A DNA stretch of 64,000 bases from Dyadobacter sp. CY356 (lineage in GTDB: Bacteria; Bacteroidota; Bacteroidia; Cytophagales; Spirosomataceae), in contig NZ_JAJTSZ010000002.1 in NCBI RefSeq assembly GCF_021440195.1, forward strand, positions 868,001 through 932,000, read 5' to 3'. The notes under the pieces were generated by a model. That model saw nothing but the letters and a program-made list of their open reading frames with translations, was not told where the DNA came from and did no database searches. Both the position numbers and the translations under genes were made by a program. Shown in pieces: positions 17,537 to 27,330 of the stretch. Position 1 is the stretch's first letter, and each line of letters opens with the position of its first letter.

Positions 17537-19174
17537 CTATTTGGCAAGTTGCAGATCAGCTATACTTTTTATCCTGTTGCGTTCCAGAAATGCATCAATC
17601 GTTTCAAAATGCTCGATTACACGTTTGTCTTTAAACTCAAAGACTTTTTGTGACAGGCCTTGTAAAAAATCACGATCGTGGGAAACCAGCACCAACGTAC
17701 CATCAAAGTTTCTTAGTGCTTCTTTCAAAACATCCTTTGATTTTAAATCCAGGTGATTCGTAGGCTCATCAAGAATTAACAGGTTCACAGGTTCCAAAAG
17801 CAACTTCACCATCGCAAGCCGAGTCTTTTCTCCACCCGACAAGACACTCACTTTTTTGTCAATGTCTTCACCCTGAAACATAAAGGCGCCCAAAATATTC
17901 TTGATCTGGGTTCTCACATCACCTTCGGCAACCTCGTCAACCGTCTGAAATATCGTCAGATTAGGGTCTAATAAGGACGCCTGGTTTTGCGCAAAATATC
18001 CAACCTTGGTATTATGTCCAAGCTGACAGGTGCCTTCCACATCTATCTGCCCCATGATAGCCTTGATCATCGTCGATTTTCCTTCACCATTCCGCCCAAC
18101 AAAAGATACCTTCTCCCCTCTTGAAATCGTCATGCTTGCATTTTTAAACACAACCTGATCTCCGTAGGATTTTGAAACATCTTTCACGGTAACCGGGTAG
18201 TCGCCAGACCGTGGCGAAGGTGGAAAACGAAGTTTTAGAGAAGAATTATCAATTTCGTCAATTTCAATAATTTCCAGCTTCTCCAGCATGCGTTCACGGG
18301 AGGAAACCTGGTTGGTTTTGGAATATGTGCCGCGAAAGCGTTCAATAAATTGCATATTATCGGCAATCATTTTCTGCTGTTCCTGATATGCCTTCACCTG
18401 ATGCGACCTGCGGTCTTCACGCAACTGCAAATAATGTGAATAGTTGGCTTTATAATCAAAAATCCGACCCATGGTTACTTCAATCGTCCGGTTGGTAATA
18501 TTATCGATGAAGGCGCGGTCGTGGGAAATAACCATTACTGCATTTGCCTTATTCACTAAAAAATCTTCCAGCCACATCACCGATTCAATGTCTATATGGT
18601 TTGTAGGCTCATCCAGTAAAATAAGGTCTGGTTTTTGCAATAATATTTTGGCGAGCTCAATACGCATTCGCCACCCTCCACTGAATTCCTTGGTTTGTCT
18701 TTGAAAATCTTCCGGCCTGAATCCTAATCCTTTCAAGGCTTTCTCAACCTCCGCGTCATAATTGACTTCTTCCAGCTGGTAATATTTTTCACCTATTTCG
18801 GTAACCTGCTCAATGATGGCCATGTATTCATCACTGTCATAATCTGTGCGGGTTTCGAGGGCATAATTCAGTTTCTCCATTTCGGCACGCATTTCAAAAA
18901 CCTGCCTGAATGCTTTGGCCGCTTCTTCAAAAACCGTACAGTTATCTTCAGTAAGTAAATGTTGCGGCAAATAAGCGATAACCGCATCCTTCGGTGCACG
19001 TACATGACCGCGATTGGCTTTTTGTTCACCCGCAATAATTTTCATCATTGTGGATTTCCCCGCTCCGTTTTTACCCATAAGGGCAATTTTATCAGTAGGA
19101 TTTATAACGAAGGACACTTCGCTAAAAAGTACAGAACCGCTAAATTCAACGGCCAAATTTTCAATTGTAATCAT
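17537..19174 (-). CDS. ABC-F family ATPase (translation factor type)
   Basis: A 545-residue soluble protein with two ABC ATPase domains and no membrane segments, the ABC-F layout of ribosome-acting factors such as EttA, Uup or resistance proteins. Walker A motifs are GKNGAGKST (about residue 36) and GRNGEGKST (about residue 360). Signature motifs FSGGWRMR and LSGGEKTRLA, and Walker B LLDEPTNHID and LILDEPTNHLD, are complete. A charged linker lies between the domains. The ATG at 19174 fits family starts (MITIENLAVEFSG); an upstream start at 19261 would overlap the DUF2490 gene end. The exact subfamily and any antibiotic phenotype cannot be assigned. Confidence 0.92.
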   Translation of the reverse strand: MITIENLAVEFSGSVLFSEVSFVINPTDKIALMGKNGAGKSTMMKIIAGEQKANRGHVRAPKDAVIAYLPQHLLTEDNCTVFEEAAKAFRQVFEMRAEMEKLNYALETRTDYDSDEYMAIIEQVTEIGEKYYQLEEVNYDAEVEKALKGLGFRPEDFQRQTKEFSGGWRMRIELAKILLQKPDLILLDEPTNHIDIESVMWLEDFLVNKANAVMVISHDRAFIDNITNRTIEVTMGRIFDYKANYSHYLQLREDRRSHQVKAYQEQQKMIADNMQFIERFRGTYSKTNQVSSRERMLEKLEIIEIDEIDNSSLKLRFPPSPRSGDYPVTVKDVSKSYGDQVVFKNASMTISRGEKVSFVGRNGEGKSTMIKAIMGQIDVEGTCQLGHNTKVGYFAQNQASLLDPNLTIFQTVDEVAEGDVRTQIKNILGAFMFQGEDIDKKVSVLSGGEKTRLAMVKLLLEPVNLLILDEPTNHLDLKSKDVLKEALRNFDGTLVLVSHDRDFLQGLSQKVFEFKDKRVIEHFETIDAFLERNRIKSIADLQLAK

Positions 19175-19257
19175 CTTCTCATTTTTTGGAGCCGCAAAGC
19201 TACGATTATACAATTGAAAGAAACGAAAAAAGTAAACTTTTAACGCTTCTCTGGACA

Positions 19258-19989
19258 TCACTTCTTAGCCCGCAGATCCAGGTTATGAAAGACAAAAATC
19301 CTGAGCACATTATTGCTGTTGAAATGATTTCCGGAAGGAAGCTGCTGAAACTGGTTCATGTAACCGACCTGCAAATTCAGTCCCTTTGTAAACTGGTAAC
19401 CCAAACCGACAAAAAAGCGGTTCTGGTCAAAGAGGTTATAGGTAATCTGTTTGCCGGCATTGATATGGATTTCGTCATTGAAAGCAAAAAACAAAGTTTT
19501 AGGTTCAATAAAGTCTCTGTTCAACGGCACCATCAGATTTAAAAGATAACGAAACCTGAAATTAAAGTTCGAACCGTCGAGCAATTGATCGTTGGCAATT
19601 TTACGATTAAAACGTTCTTCAAGACGGATCCACTGCTGGGTTTGCAGACGCTTCTGACGGCTGGTCCAGAGTACTTGCTGCCAGAGCCTGTTTTCCGGCC
19701 GGACTGTGTGCAAGCCAGCGGCAGGGAAACTGCGGGCATAGGTATAACCGGCTGTGAAACGAAGATGATCATTTGCGTAATAGGTAATGCCGGGGCGAAT
19801 AAGCTGGGCAGACCAGCGGTCGAGAAAATCTGTCCTCCTGGCGTGGACATCCAGCCAGATACCCCATTTATCGGTCAGCCTGGTCTGGTTAAAGTAACCC
19901 AGCCAAACGCCGCTTTGTTTATTGACCTGCTTTTGACCCCAGGATGGAATTGAAAAAAGGACAAACAGTAGTAGAACAAATTTTTTCAT
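19258..19989 (-). CDS. DUF2490 outer-membrane beta-barrel-like protein
   Basis: A 243-residue exported protein with a signal peptide (MKKFVLLLFVLFSIPSWG, cleavage before QKQ). It is recognised as DUF2490 by GVWLGYFNQTRLTDKWGIW near the start and the alternating aromatic strands (RPGITYYANDHLRFTAGYTY). It ends in a strand with terminal HNLDLRAKK. Members are predicted outer-membrane barrels without known function. It sits 20 bp downstream of chrA on the same strand, so it may be expressed with the chromate operon. Confidence 0.85.
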   Translation of the reverse strand: MKKFVLLLFVLFSIPSWGQKQVNKQSGVWLGYFNQTRLTDKWGIWLDVHARRTDFLDRWSAQLIRPGITYYANDHLRFTAGYTYARSFPAAGLHTVRPENRLWQQVLWTSRQKRLQTQQWIRLEERFNRKIANDQLLDGSNFNFRFRYLLNLMVPLNRDFIEPKTLFFAFNDEIHINAGKQITYNLFDQNRFFVGLGYQFTKGLNLQVGYMNQFQQLPSGNHFNSNNVLRIFVFHNLDLRAKK

Positions 19990-20009
19990 GAAAACAGGTT
20001 AAAAAATAT

Positions 20010-21224
20010 TTATAAATAAGTTTTGATAAAAAATCCGAGAATTGCGGCTATCAGGATGATATATGGTTCCTTTAATTTTTTAATATAAATGAGTGAGAGT
20101 ATCGTGACGATTGCAATAGCAGCCGACGCAGGATCGACAATTGAACGTGTGGCAATGACGAAGACGGATCCAACCAGTGCACCAACCACAGCTGCTGTAA
20201 TGCCATCCACAAATGCTTTGATACTGGCGTTTTTTGCAATCTTTTTGAAGTAAGGTGCGGGGAGAACTGTAAAAACAAAACAAGGTAGAAATACGCCCAA
20301 AGCTGCAACAACTGCCCCGGAAAATCCGGAAACCAAAAAACCGATGAAACCGACGGTGATAACGACCGGCCCTGGCGTGATCATGGCCACCGCGACGGAA
20401 TCCAGAAACTGCTGTTCGTTAAGCCAGCCCATTTCACCAACAACTCCCGCCTGCAAAAATGGGATAATTGCCAGTCCGCTTCCGAAAACAAATGCTCCCG
20501 CCTCCGTGAAAAATAATCCAAGTTTAACAAGTTCCCCTGGCTCATATTGCCAGAATCCGGTTCCAGCCAAAAGAATAATTGATAACGATGTATCCTTTCT
20601 TCGCAGCCATTCCGGAGGTGCTTTCACGAACATGTAAATAAAGCCCAAAATCAAAAATAGCCAGACTTCCTCTCTTTCTGTGATAGCAGTAACGATTGCC
20701 ATTATTAAAAAGAACAGCCACAAAATCCACCTGCTTTTGATTGCTTCGATTTCGAGTTTACTAACCGTTTTTACCGTCAGTTTATAACAGCTCAGGGAGA
20801 TAATACCAATCACAGCAGAACCTACCCCGTAAAACACAGACTGCATCCACGGAAGTCCGCCATATAGTTTATAGGCCATGCCCAGTAAAACGACCATAAT
20901 AAAGGATGGAAGTACAAAAGCCAGCCCGGTCAGCGTTGCGCCCCATACACCGTAATGTACATATCCAAGATATATTCCCAGCTGAGCGGCTAACGGTCCG
21001 GGTGCAAGCTGTGCAAGTGCCAGGCCCTCACGGTATTCATCTTCGCTGATCCATTTACGGTCTTCGACCAGGTCCCGGTGCATATAACCGATCAGCGCAA
21101 CGGGGCCTCCGAAGCCTAGTGTCCCCAGTTTTAGAAAGTACTTGGTTAAGGCGAGCAGGCTATAAATATTCGGCTGATTCTCTAATTCAATATTTTGACT
21201 GACCATACGAATTGCGATTTGCAT
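20010..21224 (-). CDS. chrA: Chromate efflux transporter ChrA (two-domain CHR)
   Basis: A 404-residue inner-membrane transporter of the long-chain CHR family, which exports chromate. The two homologous halves are visible. The first has LGFGGPVALIGYMHRDLVEDRKW and LAQLAPGPLAAQLGIYLGY. The second has FGSGLAIIPFLQAGVV, then GWLNEQQFLDSVAVAMITPGPVVI. About ten membrane segments are present. Met7 (21206) is an alternative start. The gene lies 60 bp downstream of the ChrB-AraC fusion on the same strand, which identifies its probable regulator. Confidence 0.92.
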   Translation of the reverse strand: MQIAIRMVSQNIELENQPNIYSLLALTKYFLKLGTLGFGGPVALIGYMHRDLVEDRKWISEDEYREGLALAQLAPGPLAAQLGIYLGYVHYGVWGATLTGLAFVLPSFIMVVLLGMAYKLYGGLPWMQSVFYGVGSAVIGIISLSCYKLTVKTVSKLEIEAIKSRWILWLFFLIMAIVTAITEREEVWLFLILGFIYMFVKAPPEWLRRKDTSLSIILLAGTGFWQYEPGELVKLGLFFTEAGAFVFGSGLAIIPFLQAGVVGEMGWLNEQQFLDSVAVAMITPGPVVITVGFIGFLVSGFSGAVVAALGVFLPCFVFTVLPAPYFKKIAKNASIKAFVDGITAAVVGALVGSVFVIATRSIVDPASAAIAIVTILSLIYIKKLKEPYIILIAAILGFFIKTYL

Positions 21225-21284
21225 TGCAATACTACCTCAGACACTTTTAAAATAATAGAATGAAAATGACGATTTGTACAGGAA

Positions 21285-22130
21285 TTACTTTTTATGCAAA
21301 CTTTTTCTAAACTTCGATGGATTCTGACCTGTATGCGCCTTGAAAATCCTGTTAAAATGACTTTGATCGGAGAATCCTGTTAAATAGGCGATCTCGGATA
21401 AGGTATGATTATCGTTTGAAAGCAGATCAACCGCTTTCTCTATCCTGAGCTTACGAATATATTCCCCAAAGGAAAGGTTACTGAAATACTTGGAGAATTC
21501 TCTTGACACGTAGGACGGATGAATCTGTAACCCTTCCGCAATTTCTTTCAGACTTAAACTAAGATTTGTATCTATCTGGTCCTGTATGATGTCTTTAAGC
21601 TCATGAGCCCATTTTGGGGTTTTAATCTCTTCAGACTTCTGTTTGTCAAGATATGTATTGAAAACTGCCAGCAGCAGCTTCTCAGAAGGGCTCTGCGTAT
21701 GCTTTTGGTTTTGCAGATGTTTTGCCCAGCTATACAGTGAATCATAAATGAGCATGCCTTTTTCCAGCAGCTCCTGGTCATCGGTAATGTTATATGCCAA
21801 TCCCGCAGAGATTGCCCATAATCCAGCCGACTGGCTTGCAAGTGAATGATTATCGGTATCTGCGCCCCGGATGATCGTTGCCATATCCTTCAACGCCGGA
21901 TCTTCTATTTCATATTTTTCCAGAAAGAAATCAAAAGTGCAGCGGTCTTCGTAATGCGTAAATTCTGTGTCCGGAATATCAAAAGGTGTTGCATCAAGTT
22001 CGAGGGCTTTAGCCCGGACCTGATCAAACGGAACATAAAAAATCTGCGCATCCGGATCAATAAACCTTTTGATCAGCCAGGGACAGGCGATGCGGTCAAT
22101 TTTAGGTCGTTCACGAGTGATCCAGTTCAT
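21285..22130 (-). CDS. ChrB-domain/AraC fusion regulator of chromate resistance
   Basis: A 281-residue fusion. Residues 1 to about 150 match the C-terminal domain of the chromate protein ChrB: RPKIDRIACPWLIKRFIDP, FTHYEDRCTFDFFLEKY, IIRGADTDN, and GLWAISAGLAYNITDD. Residues about 180-279 are an AraC double HTH (SLKEIAEGLQIHPSYVSREF and EIAYLTGFSDQSHFNRIF). In proteobacteria ChrB is a separate chromate-responsive protein with its own N-terminal winged helix. Here the sensing part is joined to an AraC output instead. The gene is directly upstream of chrA on the same strand, so it most likely activates or represses chrA in response to chromate. Ligand binding itself is inferred from homology. 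Confidence 0.9.
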   Translation of the reverse strand: MNWITRERPKIDRIACPWLIKRFIDPDAQIFYVPFDQVRAKALELDATPFDIPDTEFTHYEDRCTFDFFLEKYEIEDPALKDMATIIRGADTDNHSLASQSAGLWAISAGLAYNITDDQELLEKGMLIYDSLYSWAKHLQNQKHTQSPSEKLLLAVFNTYLDKQKSEEIKTPKWAHELKDIIQDQIDTNLSLSLKEIAEGLQIHPSYVSREFSKYFSNLSFGEYIRKLRIEKAVDLLSNDNHTLSEIAYLTGFSDQSHFNRIFKAHTGQNPSKFRKSLHKK

Positions 22131-22318
22131 TCAGATTGTAGCCATTACCATTTTAATAATATTTTCTTAAACGCTATCTTACAAGCAAGCTATGACAAAT
22201 CATACGAACATTTTACAATAGGCGAAACATATCTAATTTTGAAATGAACCTGTTGAATCTAAATAAACAGAATATCCATCCGGTTATTGAAATTACTGAA
22301 ACAACCGGCTATTCATAT

Positions 22319-23233
22319 TCAAAATGCCAAAGCCTGCTTGAAAAGACTCATAATATATTCAAGGTTTGTTGTGTCCCGAATCCTGATCTCGTAATCACCA
22401 TTTCCCCAATGCCCAACATTTGAAACATCCCTGCTCAACAATTTAGGATCATCCAGCTTTCCGATTTTCAGATTGATCCAGAATTTCAGTTCCGATTTCA
22501 AAACCAGTACATCCGCAAATACCTTACCTTTTTGTGTAAAGCCAATGACCATTTTCTGCGGTTTGATTTCAATATCTGCGCCCAGATTCAGTATGGCATT
22601 TTTGTAGATTTCGTACAACTCCACCGTCGTTTCACTCTTGCCAAGTAAATGATCTTCTTCCGAATAGGTTTTGATTTCTTTGGCCAGTTTACTGATTTCT
22701 GACCCTTCAGTCTTCTGCATGGATCCGATACTCGATGCAGATTTCGACTTCTTTATCTGGTTAATCGTAATTACATCATGCTCAAACTGCTTGATTTCCC
22801 AAAGTTCAATCCCCAGATCTTTGAAATTGGTTGACTGCTTTTGAAAATCCGTAAACGACGGCGACACAAACATAATCCGGCTCTGCGACCAGTCTACATC
22901 CGTTCGTTTGAGATTTGCACCATGCACTTCATTATACTCCATGATAAAATCTGCCCGGTATTCCAGCATCATGTTCAGATAGGATACACCCTGATCGACA
23001 ACGCTGTAATTCTGGCTGCGCTTGTATTCAATAATCACAAAGGCATTGCTTTCCTTATCAAAAGCAAGGGTATCGATGCGGCGGCTCTGGATCGAAAACT
23101 CTGATTTGACCAGTTTTAAACTGCTGAGTAATTCGAGATTTTGTTCAAAGAGGTTTTGGATGTTGCGTTTCAGTTTGAAGGGGATTTCGCGGAGGGTAGA
23201 CAGGGTTTGTTTGTTGTTTTTGAAAATTTGCAT
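22319..23233 (-). CDS. PD-(D/E)xK-like nuclease / DUF5655 protein in defence island
   Basis: A 304-residue protein with an N-terminal restriction-endonuclease-like fold. Asp54 in RRIDTLAF is followed by Glu69-Tyr-Lys71 in VIIEYKRS and Gln81, the pattern of PD-(D/E)xK enzymes of the DUF91/NucS sort. The C-terminal half (about 190-300; KMVIGFTQKGKVFADVLVLKSELKFWI region) resembles DUF5655, a domain often joined to such nucleases and once labelled a predicted transport domain. It is the last gene of the minus-strand island after hsdR. A nucleic-acid-cleaving or binding role is inferred from the motif and context. Confidence 0.75.
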   Translation of the reverse strand: MQIFKNNKQTLSTLREIPFKLKRNIQNLFEQNLELLSSLKLVKSEFSIQSRRIDTLAFDKESNAFVIIEYKRSQNYSVVDQGVSYLNMMLEYRADFIMEYNEVHGANLKRTDVDWSQSRIMFVSPSFTDFQKQSTNFKDLGIELWEIKQFEHDVITINQIKKSKSASSIGSMQKTEGSEISKLAKEIKTYSEEDHLLGKSETTVELYEIYKNAILNLGADIEIKPQKMVIGFTQKGKVFADVLVLKSELKFWINLKIGKLDDPKLLSRDVSNVGHWGNGDYEIRIRDTTNLEYIMSLFKQALAF

Positions 23234-23275
23234 ACAACTCGTCTACTTTAAATCACTTCTTGGGATACTTTTAAT

Positions 23276-24178
23276 CTATTTTACTAGGTAATTTCTCAAC
23301 AAAGCCTTTATTCGATTAATATATTTTTTTTGACGCAGATCAAAATCATTGCCACTCAAAAACTTCCATTTCTCATTATTTGCCTTGATATATTTAAAGT
23401 CAGTGAGGTAAGCTCTAAAACAAAATTCGAATATATAATTTTGATATTCGAGCAGCTCTAAATAGTACTTGCTCACCTCCAGAGAAAAGAGGATTGACTG
23501 TTGGATAATTCTGTTTTCACCTTCATTGATAACCAGGCACTTACTAATTTTGGAGGTATCTAAATGACTAAATTTGCTCAGCTCACCATAAAGTAAACCC
23601 ACCCTGGGAATAAATTTCTTTAAAACAGTAATAGATTTGGTAGGAGACATGAAATTTGCTATCTCATTACCAGAGACTAATGACGCCGTGTAGGCATAAG
23701 CCAGTTGCTCCATAAAGAAACGAATCAAGGCGAAAGCTTCAAAATAAAAGCCAAATTTAATATGGTAGTGAATTGATTTAATTGTTGTACGGAGTCTTTG
23801 GAAGACGGCTTCACAAGCTAAGCTTGATTTTGTTCCATCATTAAAATTACATTGTTTAAGTCTATCCAATATTTCCTCATTAACCGATACAGAGAAATCC
23901 AGAATCTCTTGAATTAAATCAAATTCCTCAATTTTAGGTTTTGTTTTTCTTTCCTCTTCAAAACCATCCATCATAGTTTTCAGAGTATAATCCACAGACT
24001 TATTACCTAGCATTATTGCCATCTGAGATGCAACGAAATATTTTTCCGCATGAATAGACATATCATTTGGCACTAAAAATGGACTTGTCCATATCCAAAC
24101 GATTCGAAACTTGCTCATGTCCAACTCGAATGAGTTGCGATCCAAAATATCCATACTTTGCCAAATTACTTCTCTCAA
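23276..24178 (-). CDS. Unrecognised protein between hsdR and nuclease gene
   Basis: A 300-residue protein that I do not recognise. It has no signal peptide and is mostly helical, with an amphipathic middle part (FQRLRTTIKSIHYHIKF, then FEAFALIRFFMEQLAYAY) and many aromatic and lysine residues. Codon use is AT-rich compared with the core genes around 33-41 kb. It starts 12 bp downstream of hsdR, so it is almost certainly translated from the hsd transcript. It may be an accessory gene of the restriction system or an independent defence gene; nothing in the sequence decides this. Confidence 0.65.
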   Translation of the reverse strand: MREVIWQSMDILDRNSFELDMSKFRIVWIWTSPFLVPNDMSIHAEKYFVASQMAIMLGNKSVDYTLKTMMDGFEEERKTKPKIEEFDLIQEILDFSVSVNEEILDRLKQCNFNDGTKSSLACEAVFQRLRTTIKSIHYHIKFGFYFEAFALIRFFMEQLAYAYTASLVSGNEIANFMSPTKSITVLKKFIPRVGLLYGELSKFSHLDTSKISKCLVINEGENRIIQQSILFSLEVSKYYLELLEYQNYIFEFCFRAYLTDFKYIKANNEKWKFLSGNDFDLRQKKYINRIKALLRNYLVK

Positions 24179-24190
24179 AAAATAATAACT

Positions 24191-27100
24191 TCACACCGCC
24201 CCCAACACCCGTTTTAATGAATCAATAAAAGCCATCTTCGTAGCATCATCCTTCGATATCGCCCGGTAAAGGTCAAGCTCATTCCGGCGCTGCTTGCCCA
24301 TTACTTCTTCAAAAATTCTTCTGAAAGCAAGCTCCCGGTTTTGAACATCCGGATTGTTTAAATACTTTTCCTCATAATCCGGGTGGACCTGAATGGATTT
24401 TGCAAGACTTACGAATTTCACGCGCTGCTCCTCCGGCGTGGCTTCCCAGCCCTGAAACCAACGTTCATTAAAACTGTTGACAATAAGCTCCAACGGATCT
24501 TCGGTCGCATCAGATCCATGCGCTCCCCGCGGATTTGGATTTTGTGGTTCCAATTCCGTTTCAGAAGCATCCAGGCTGATCGATGCATTCAACTTCACAC
24601 GTTCCAATCCGTATGTTGAAAGATCAACCGAGTCGAGAAGTTCGTCATAAAGCTTTTCGTTCCCCGTTTTGATAATAAGTTTCGGAATCAAAAATTTCAA
24701 AAACCAAAACAGCTTTTCCCAGTTAACAATCTCATAAGGAAGTATGGATGCCATTTGTCCGTATATTTTCACAAACTGTTTGGCCAGGATCTTAATCTCT
24801 GCCTTGCCATTATCATCCAGTTCCAGATCTGAATTAAATCGTTGTGCGGCGATGTCAATAATAACACTGAGTTCCTGTGCATCGACACCTTTGAAATACT
24901 TATCAATAAAATCTTCAACCTCCGCCCATTCATATACGCCGGTTTCGTCAAGCGTATTTTTAATATCGTGTAATACGTTTACGTCCGTTGCAGAATTGAG
25001 TGTTGTGGAAGTGTAAAAAGGATCAAAAGCAGCCTTAATTTCGTCAGTCGAATTGAAAAAATCAAGTACAAATAAATCTTCGGTTTTCTTTCCCAGCTGG
25101 TCAGCAGAGCGGTTTAGCCGGCTCAGTGCCTGAACAGCCAAAACTCCCTGCAACTTTTTATCGACATACATGGCTGAAAGTTTCGGCTGATCGAAACCGG
25201 TCAGATACTTGTTGGCCACCACCAGCATACGATACTCATCCATATTGAAATACCTCGCAATTTTGTCGCTGATATAACCCGGATCACTGGGTTTTGCCGA
25301 ATCGAGTGCCGATGGAAAATTATTGATTACGTCCTCTGTATATTCAATTCCGTCAACTTCCTTCTTTCCTGAAAACGCAATGGCAATACTGAACGGATTG
25401 CCTCTGTCGTTCAACAATTGTTTGAGCGCAAAATAATATCTGACAGCCGACTCAATACTCTGAGTCACCACCATCGCCTTGGCTTTTCCTTTCAGTTTTT
25501 TGGTATTGACCACTTTTGAAATAAAATGATCAAGCATAATTTCAGCCTTGGTGCCAATGGTCTGCCGGTGCTGCTCCACAAAACCTTTGAGTTTTTTCTG
25601 TGCTTTTGCCGTATCAAAAAGTGGGTTGTCCTCTATGGACTTTTCGATTTCGTAATAACTTCGGTACGTGGTATAATTGGCCAGGACATCCAGAATAAAA
25701 CCTTCCTCAATCGCCTGTTTCATAGAATACAAATGGAAAGGCCGGAAACCGCCGCTTTCTGTCGGAACGCCAAACTTTTCGAGCGTGCTGTTTTTCGGTG
25801 TTGCTGTAAAGGCAAAGTAAGACGCATTTCCGCGCATTTTCCTTGACTGCATAATTTCAATAATTTTATCCTGCGGATCCGGATCTTCTTCCTCGTTTGA
25901 CGCACTTCCCAGCGCTCTGTTCATATTGTCAGCCGCGGTTCCGCTTTGGCTTCCATGTGCTTCGTCAATGATCACAGCGAAACGCTTATCGCTCAGATCG
26001 GCAATTCCGTCTACAATGAATGGAAATTTTTGAATGGTCGTAATGATTATCCGTTTCCCGCTCTCAAAACTTTCTTTCAGTTCTTTGGACGAATAGGCTG
26101 GCGCAACAATATTTTTCACCTCGGAAAACTCGCGGATATTTTCCCGCAGCTGTTTGTCGAGTAACCTTCTGTCGGTCACCACGATCACTGAATCAAATAG
26201 CGGGTTTTCTACACCTTTGCTGCCCGACACCTGATCGTTTTCAGGATAAGTTTCAATCAGCTGATAGGCTGCCCAGGTTATAGAGTTTGACTTACCCGAC
26301 CCTGCTGAATGTTGTATCAGATAACTTTTCCCAACGCCGTATTTACTGGTATCGGTGATCAGTTTCCTGACCACATCCATCTGGTGATACCGTGGAAAAT
26401 ACAGGCGCTTTTTCGCCAGCGGATCGGTATCTTTTCCATCAAACCTGACAAAATGCTGCATGATATTAGCTACACTTTGCCGGGTCAGCACTTCGTTCCA
26501 GAGATACGCCGTCTTATGCCCGAAATGATTTACAGGATTTCCTTTTCCAAAATCATTTCCAAGGTTGAAAGGAAGAAAAAAGGTATTTTTCCCATCCAGT
26601 TTTGTAGTCATATAGGCCTCGTCTGTATCCACCGCAAAATGCACGATACAACGGCCAAAATTTAGTAAGGGCTGGTTTATGTCCCGATCATTTTTATATT
26701 GATTTTGCCCATGAAACTTAGCATTTTGTCCGGTCCACTGGTTTTTAAGTTCCATGGTGGCAAAGGGCAAACCGTTCACAAATAGCACCATATCAATTTC
26801 CTCGCCCGGTTTGGTAAGGGAGTAACGTACCTGACGGGTTACGCTAAACTGGTTGCTTTCAAAATTCTGCTTGATCACTTCGCTGCTGCTGGCTAGTGGC
26901 AACACGTATAAAAATGTAAAATGCGCATCTTCAACATCCAGTCCTTTTCGCAGTATCCGGATAATTCCGTTCTTCTTCAGCATCCGGTCCAGGCGTTCCA
27001 GTATTTTCAGTTTCCAGTCGCTTTGTTTCTGCAATTTGGCCAGCTCATCTTTCTGGGTGGTTTCCAGAAAATCCCAAAGCCGAACTTCGTCCACCGCATA

Positions 27101-27280
27101 ACGCGCATTGAAATCTCGGGCCAATCCCAGATAATAACCCTGTCCGCTTCTATACAAAGGCTCGCGCTCTTCGAAAGACGAAACGGGTGAAGTTGGTTTT
27201 ATATATTCTTCCAGGGTTGTGCCTGTCAATTTCTTTTCAATGGTTGCTTCGAGGGCGGCTTCGTTCGTTGAGCTTGGCAT
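24191..27280 (-). CDS. hsdR: Type I restriction enzyme, R subunit
   Basis: A 1029-residue restriction and translocation subunit. The N-terminal nuclease region has EIDMVLFVNGLPFATMELKN, giving the PD-(D/E)xK pattern ending in ELK. The SF2 motor follows with Walker A HSAGSGKS (His324 to about 331), VVTDRRLLDKQL, DEAH box VIIDEAHGSQSG near 440, and motif III FTATP. The C-terminal part would bind the methylase complex. The frame is intact over its full length. HsdR acts only in complex with HsdM2S, so the lesion in hsdM should leave it inactive. Confidence 0.93.
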   Translation of the reverse strand: MPSSTNEAALEATIEKKLTGTTLEEYIKPTSPVSSFEEREPLYRSGQGYYLGLARDFNARYAVDEVRLWDFLETTQKDELAKLQKQSDWKLKILERLDRMLKKNGIIRILRKGLDVEDAHFTFLYVLPLASSSEVIKQNFESNQFSVTRQVRYSLTKPGEEIDMVLFVNGLPFATMELKNQWTGQNAKFHGQNQYKNDRDINQPLLNFGRCIVHFAVDTDEAYMTTKLDGKNTFFLPFNLGNDFGKGNPVNHFGHKTAYLWNEVLTRQSVANIMQHFVRFDGKDTDPLAKKRLYFPRYHQMDVVRKLITDTSKYGVGKSYLIQHSAGSGKSNSITWAAYQLIETYPENDQVSGSKGVENPLFDSVIVVTDRRLLDKQLRENIREFSEVKNIVAPAYSSKELKESFESGKRIIITTIQKFPFIVDGIADLSDKRFAVIIDEAHGSQSGTAADNMNRALGSASNEEEDPDPQDKIIEIMQSRKMRGNASYFAFTATPKNSTLEKFGVPTESGGFRPFHLYSMKQAIEEGFILDVLANYTTYRSYYEIEKSIEDNPLFDTAKAQKKLKGFVEQHRQTIGTKAEIMLDHFISKVVNTKKLKGKAKAMVVTQSIESAVRYYFALKQLLNDRGNPFSIAIAFSGKKEVDGIEYTEDVINNFPSALDSAKPSDPGYISDKIARYFNMDEYRMLVVANKYLTGFDQPKLSAMYVDKKLQGVLAVQALSRLNRSADQLGKKTEDLFVLDFFNSTDEIKAAFDPFYTSTTLNSATDVNVLHDIKNTLDETGVYEWAEVEDFIDKYFKGVDAQELSVIIDIAAQRFNSDLELDDNGKAEIKILAKQFVKIYGQMASILPYEIVNWEKLFWFLKFLIPKLIIKTGNEKLYDELLDSVDLSTYGLERVKLNASISLDASETELEPQNPNPRGAHGSDATEDPLELIVNSFNERWFQGWEATPEEQRVKFVSLAKSIQVHPDYEEKYLNNPDVQNRELAFRRIFEEVMGKQRRNELDLYRAISKDDATKMAFIDSLKRVLGAV

Positions 27281-27330
27281 TAGTGTGATTTTAAATTGTG
27301 CGGACTTTGATTCGTTTGATTGCTGTTTGT

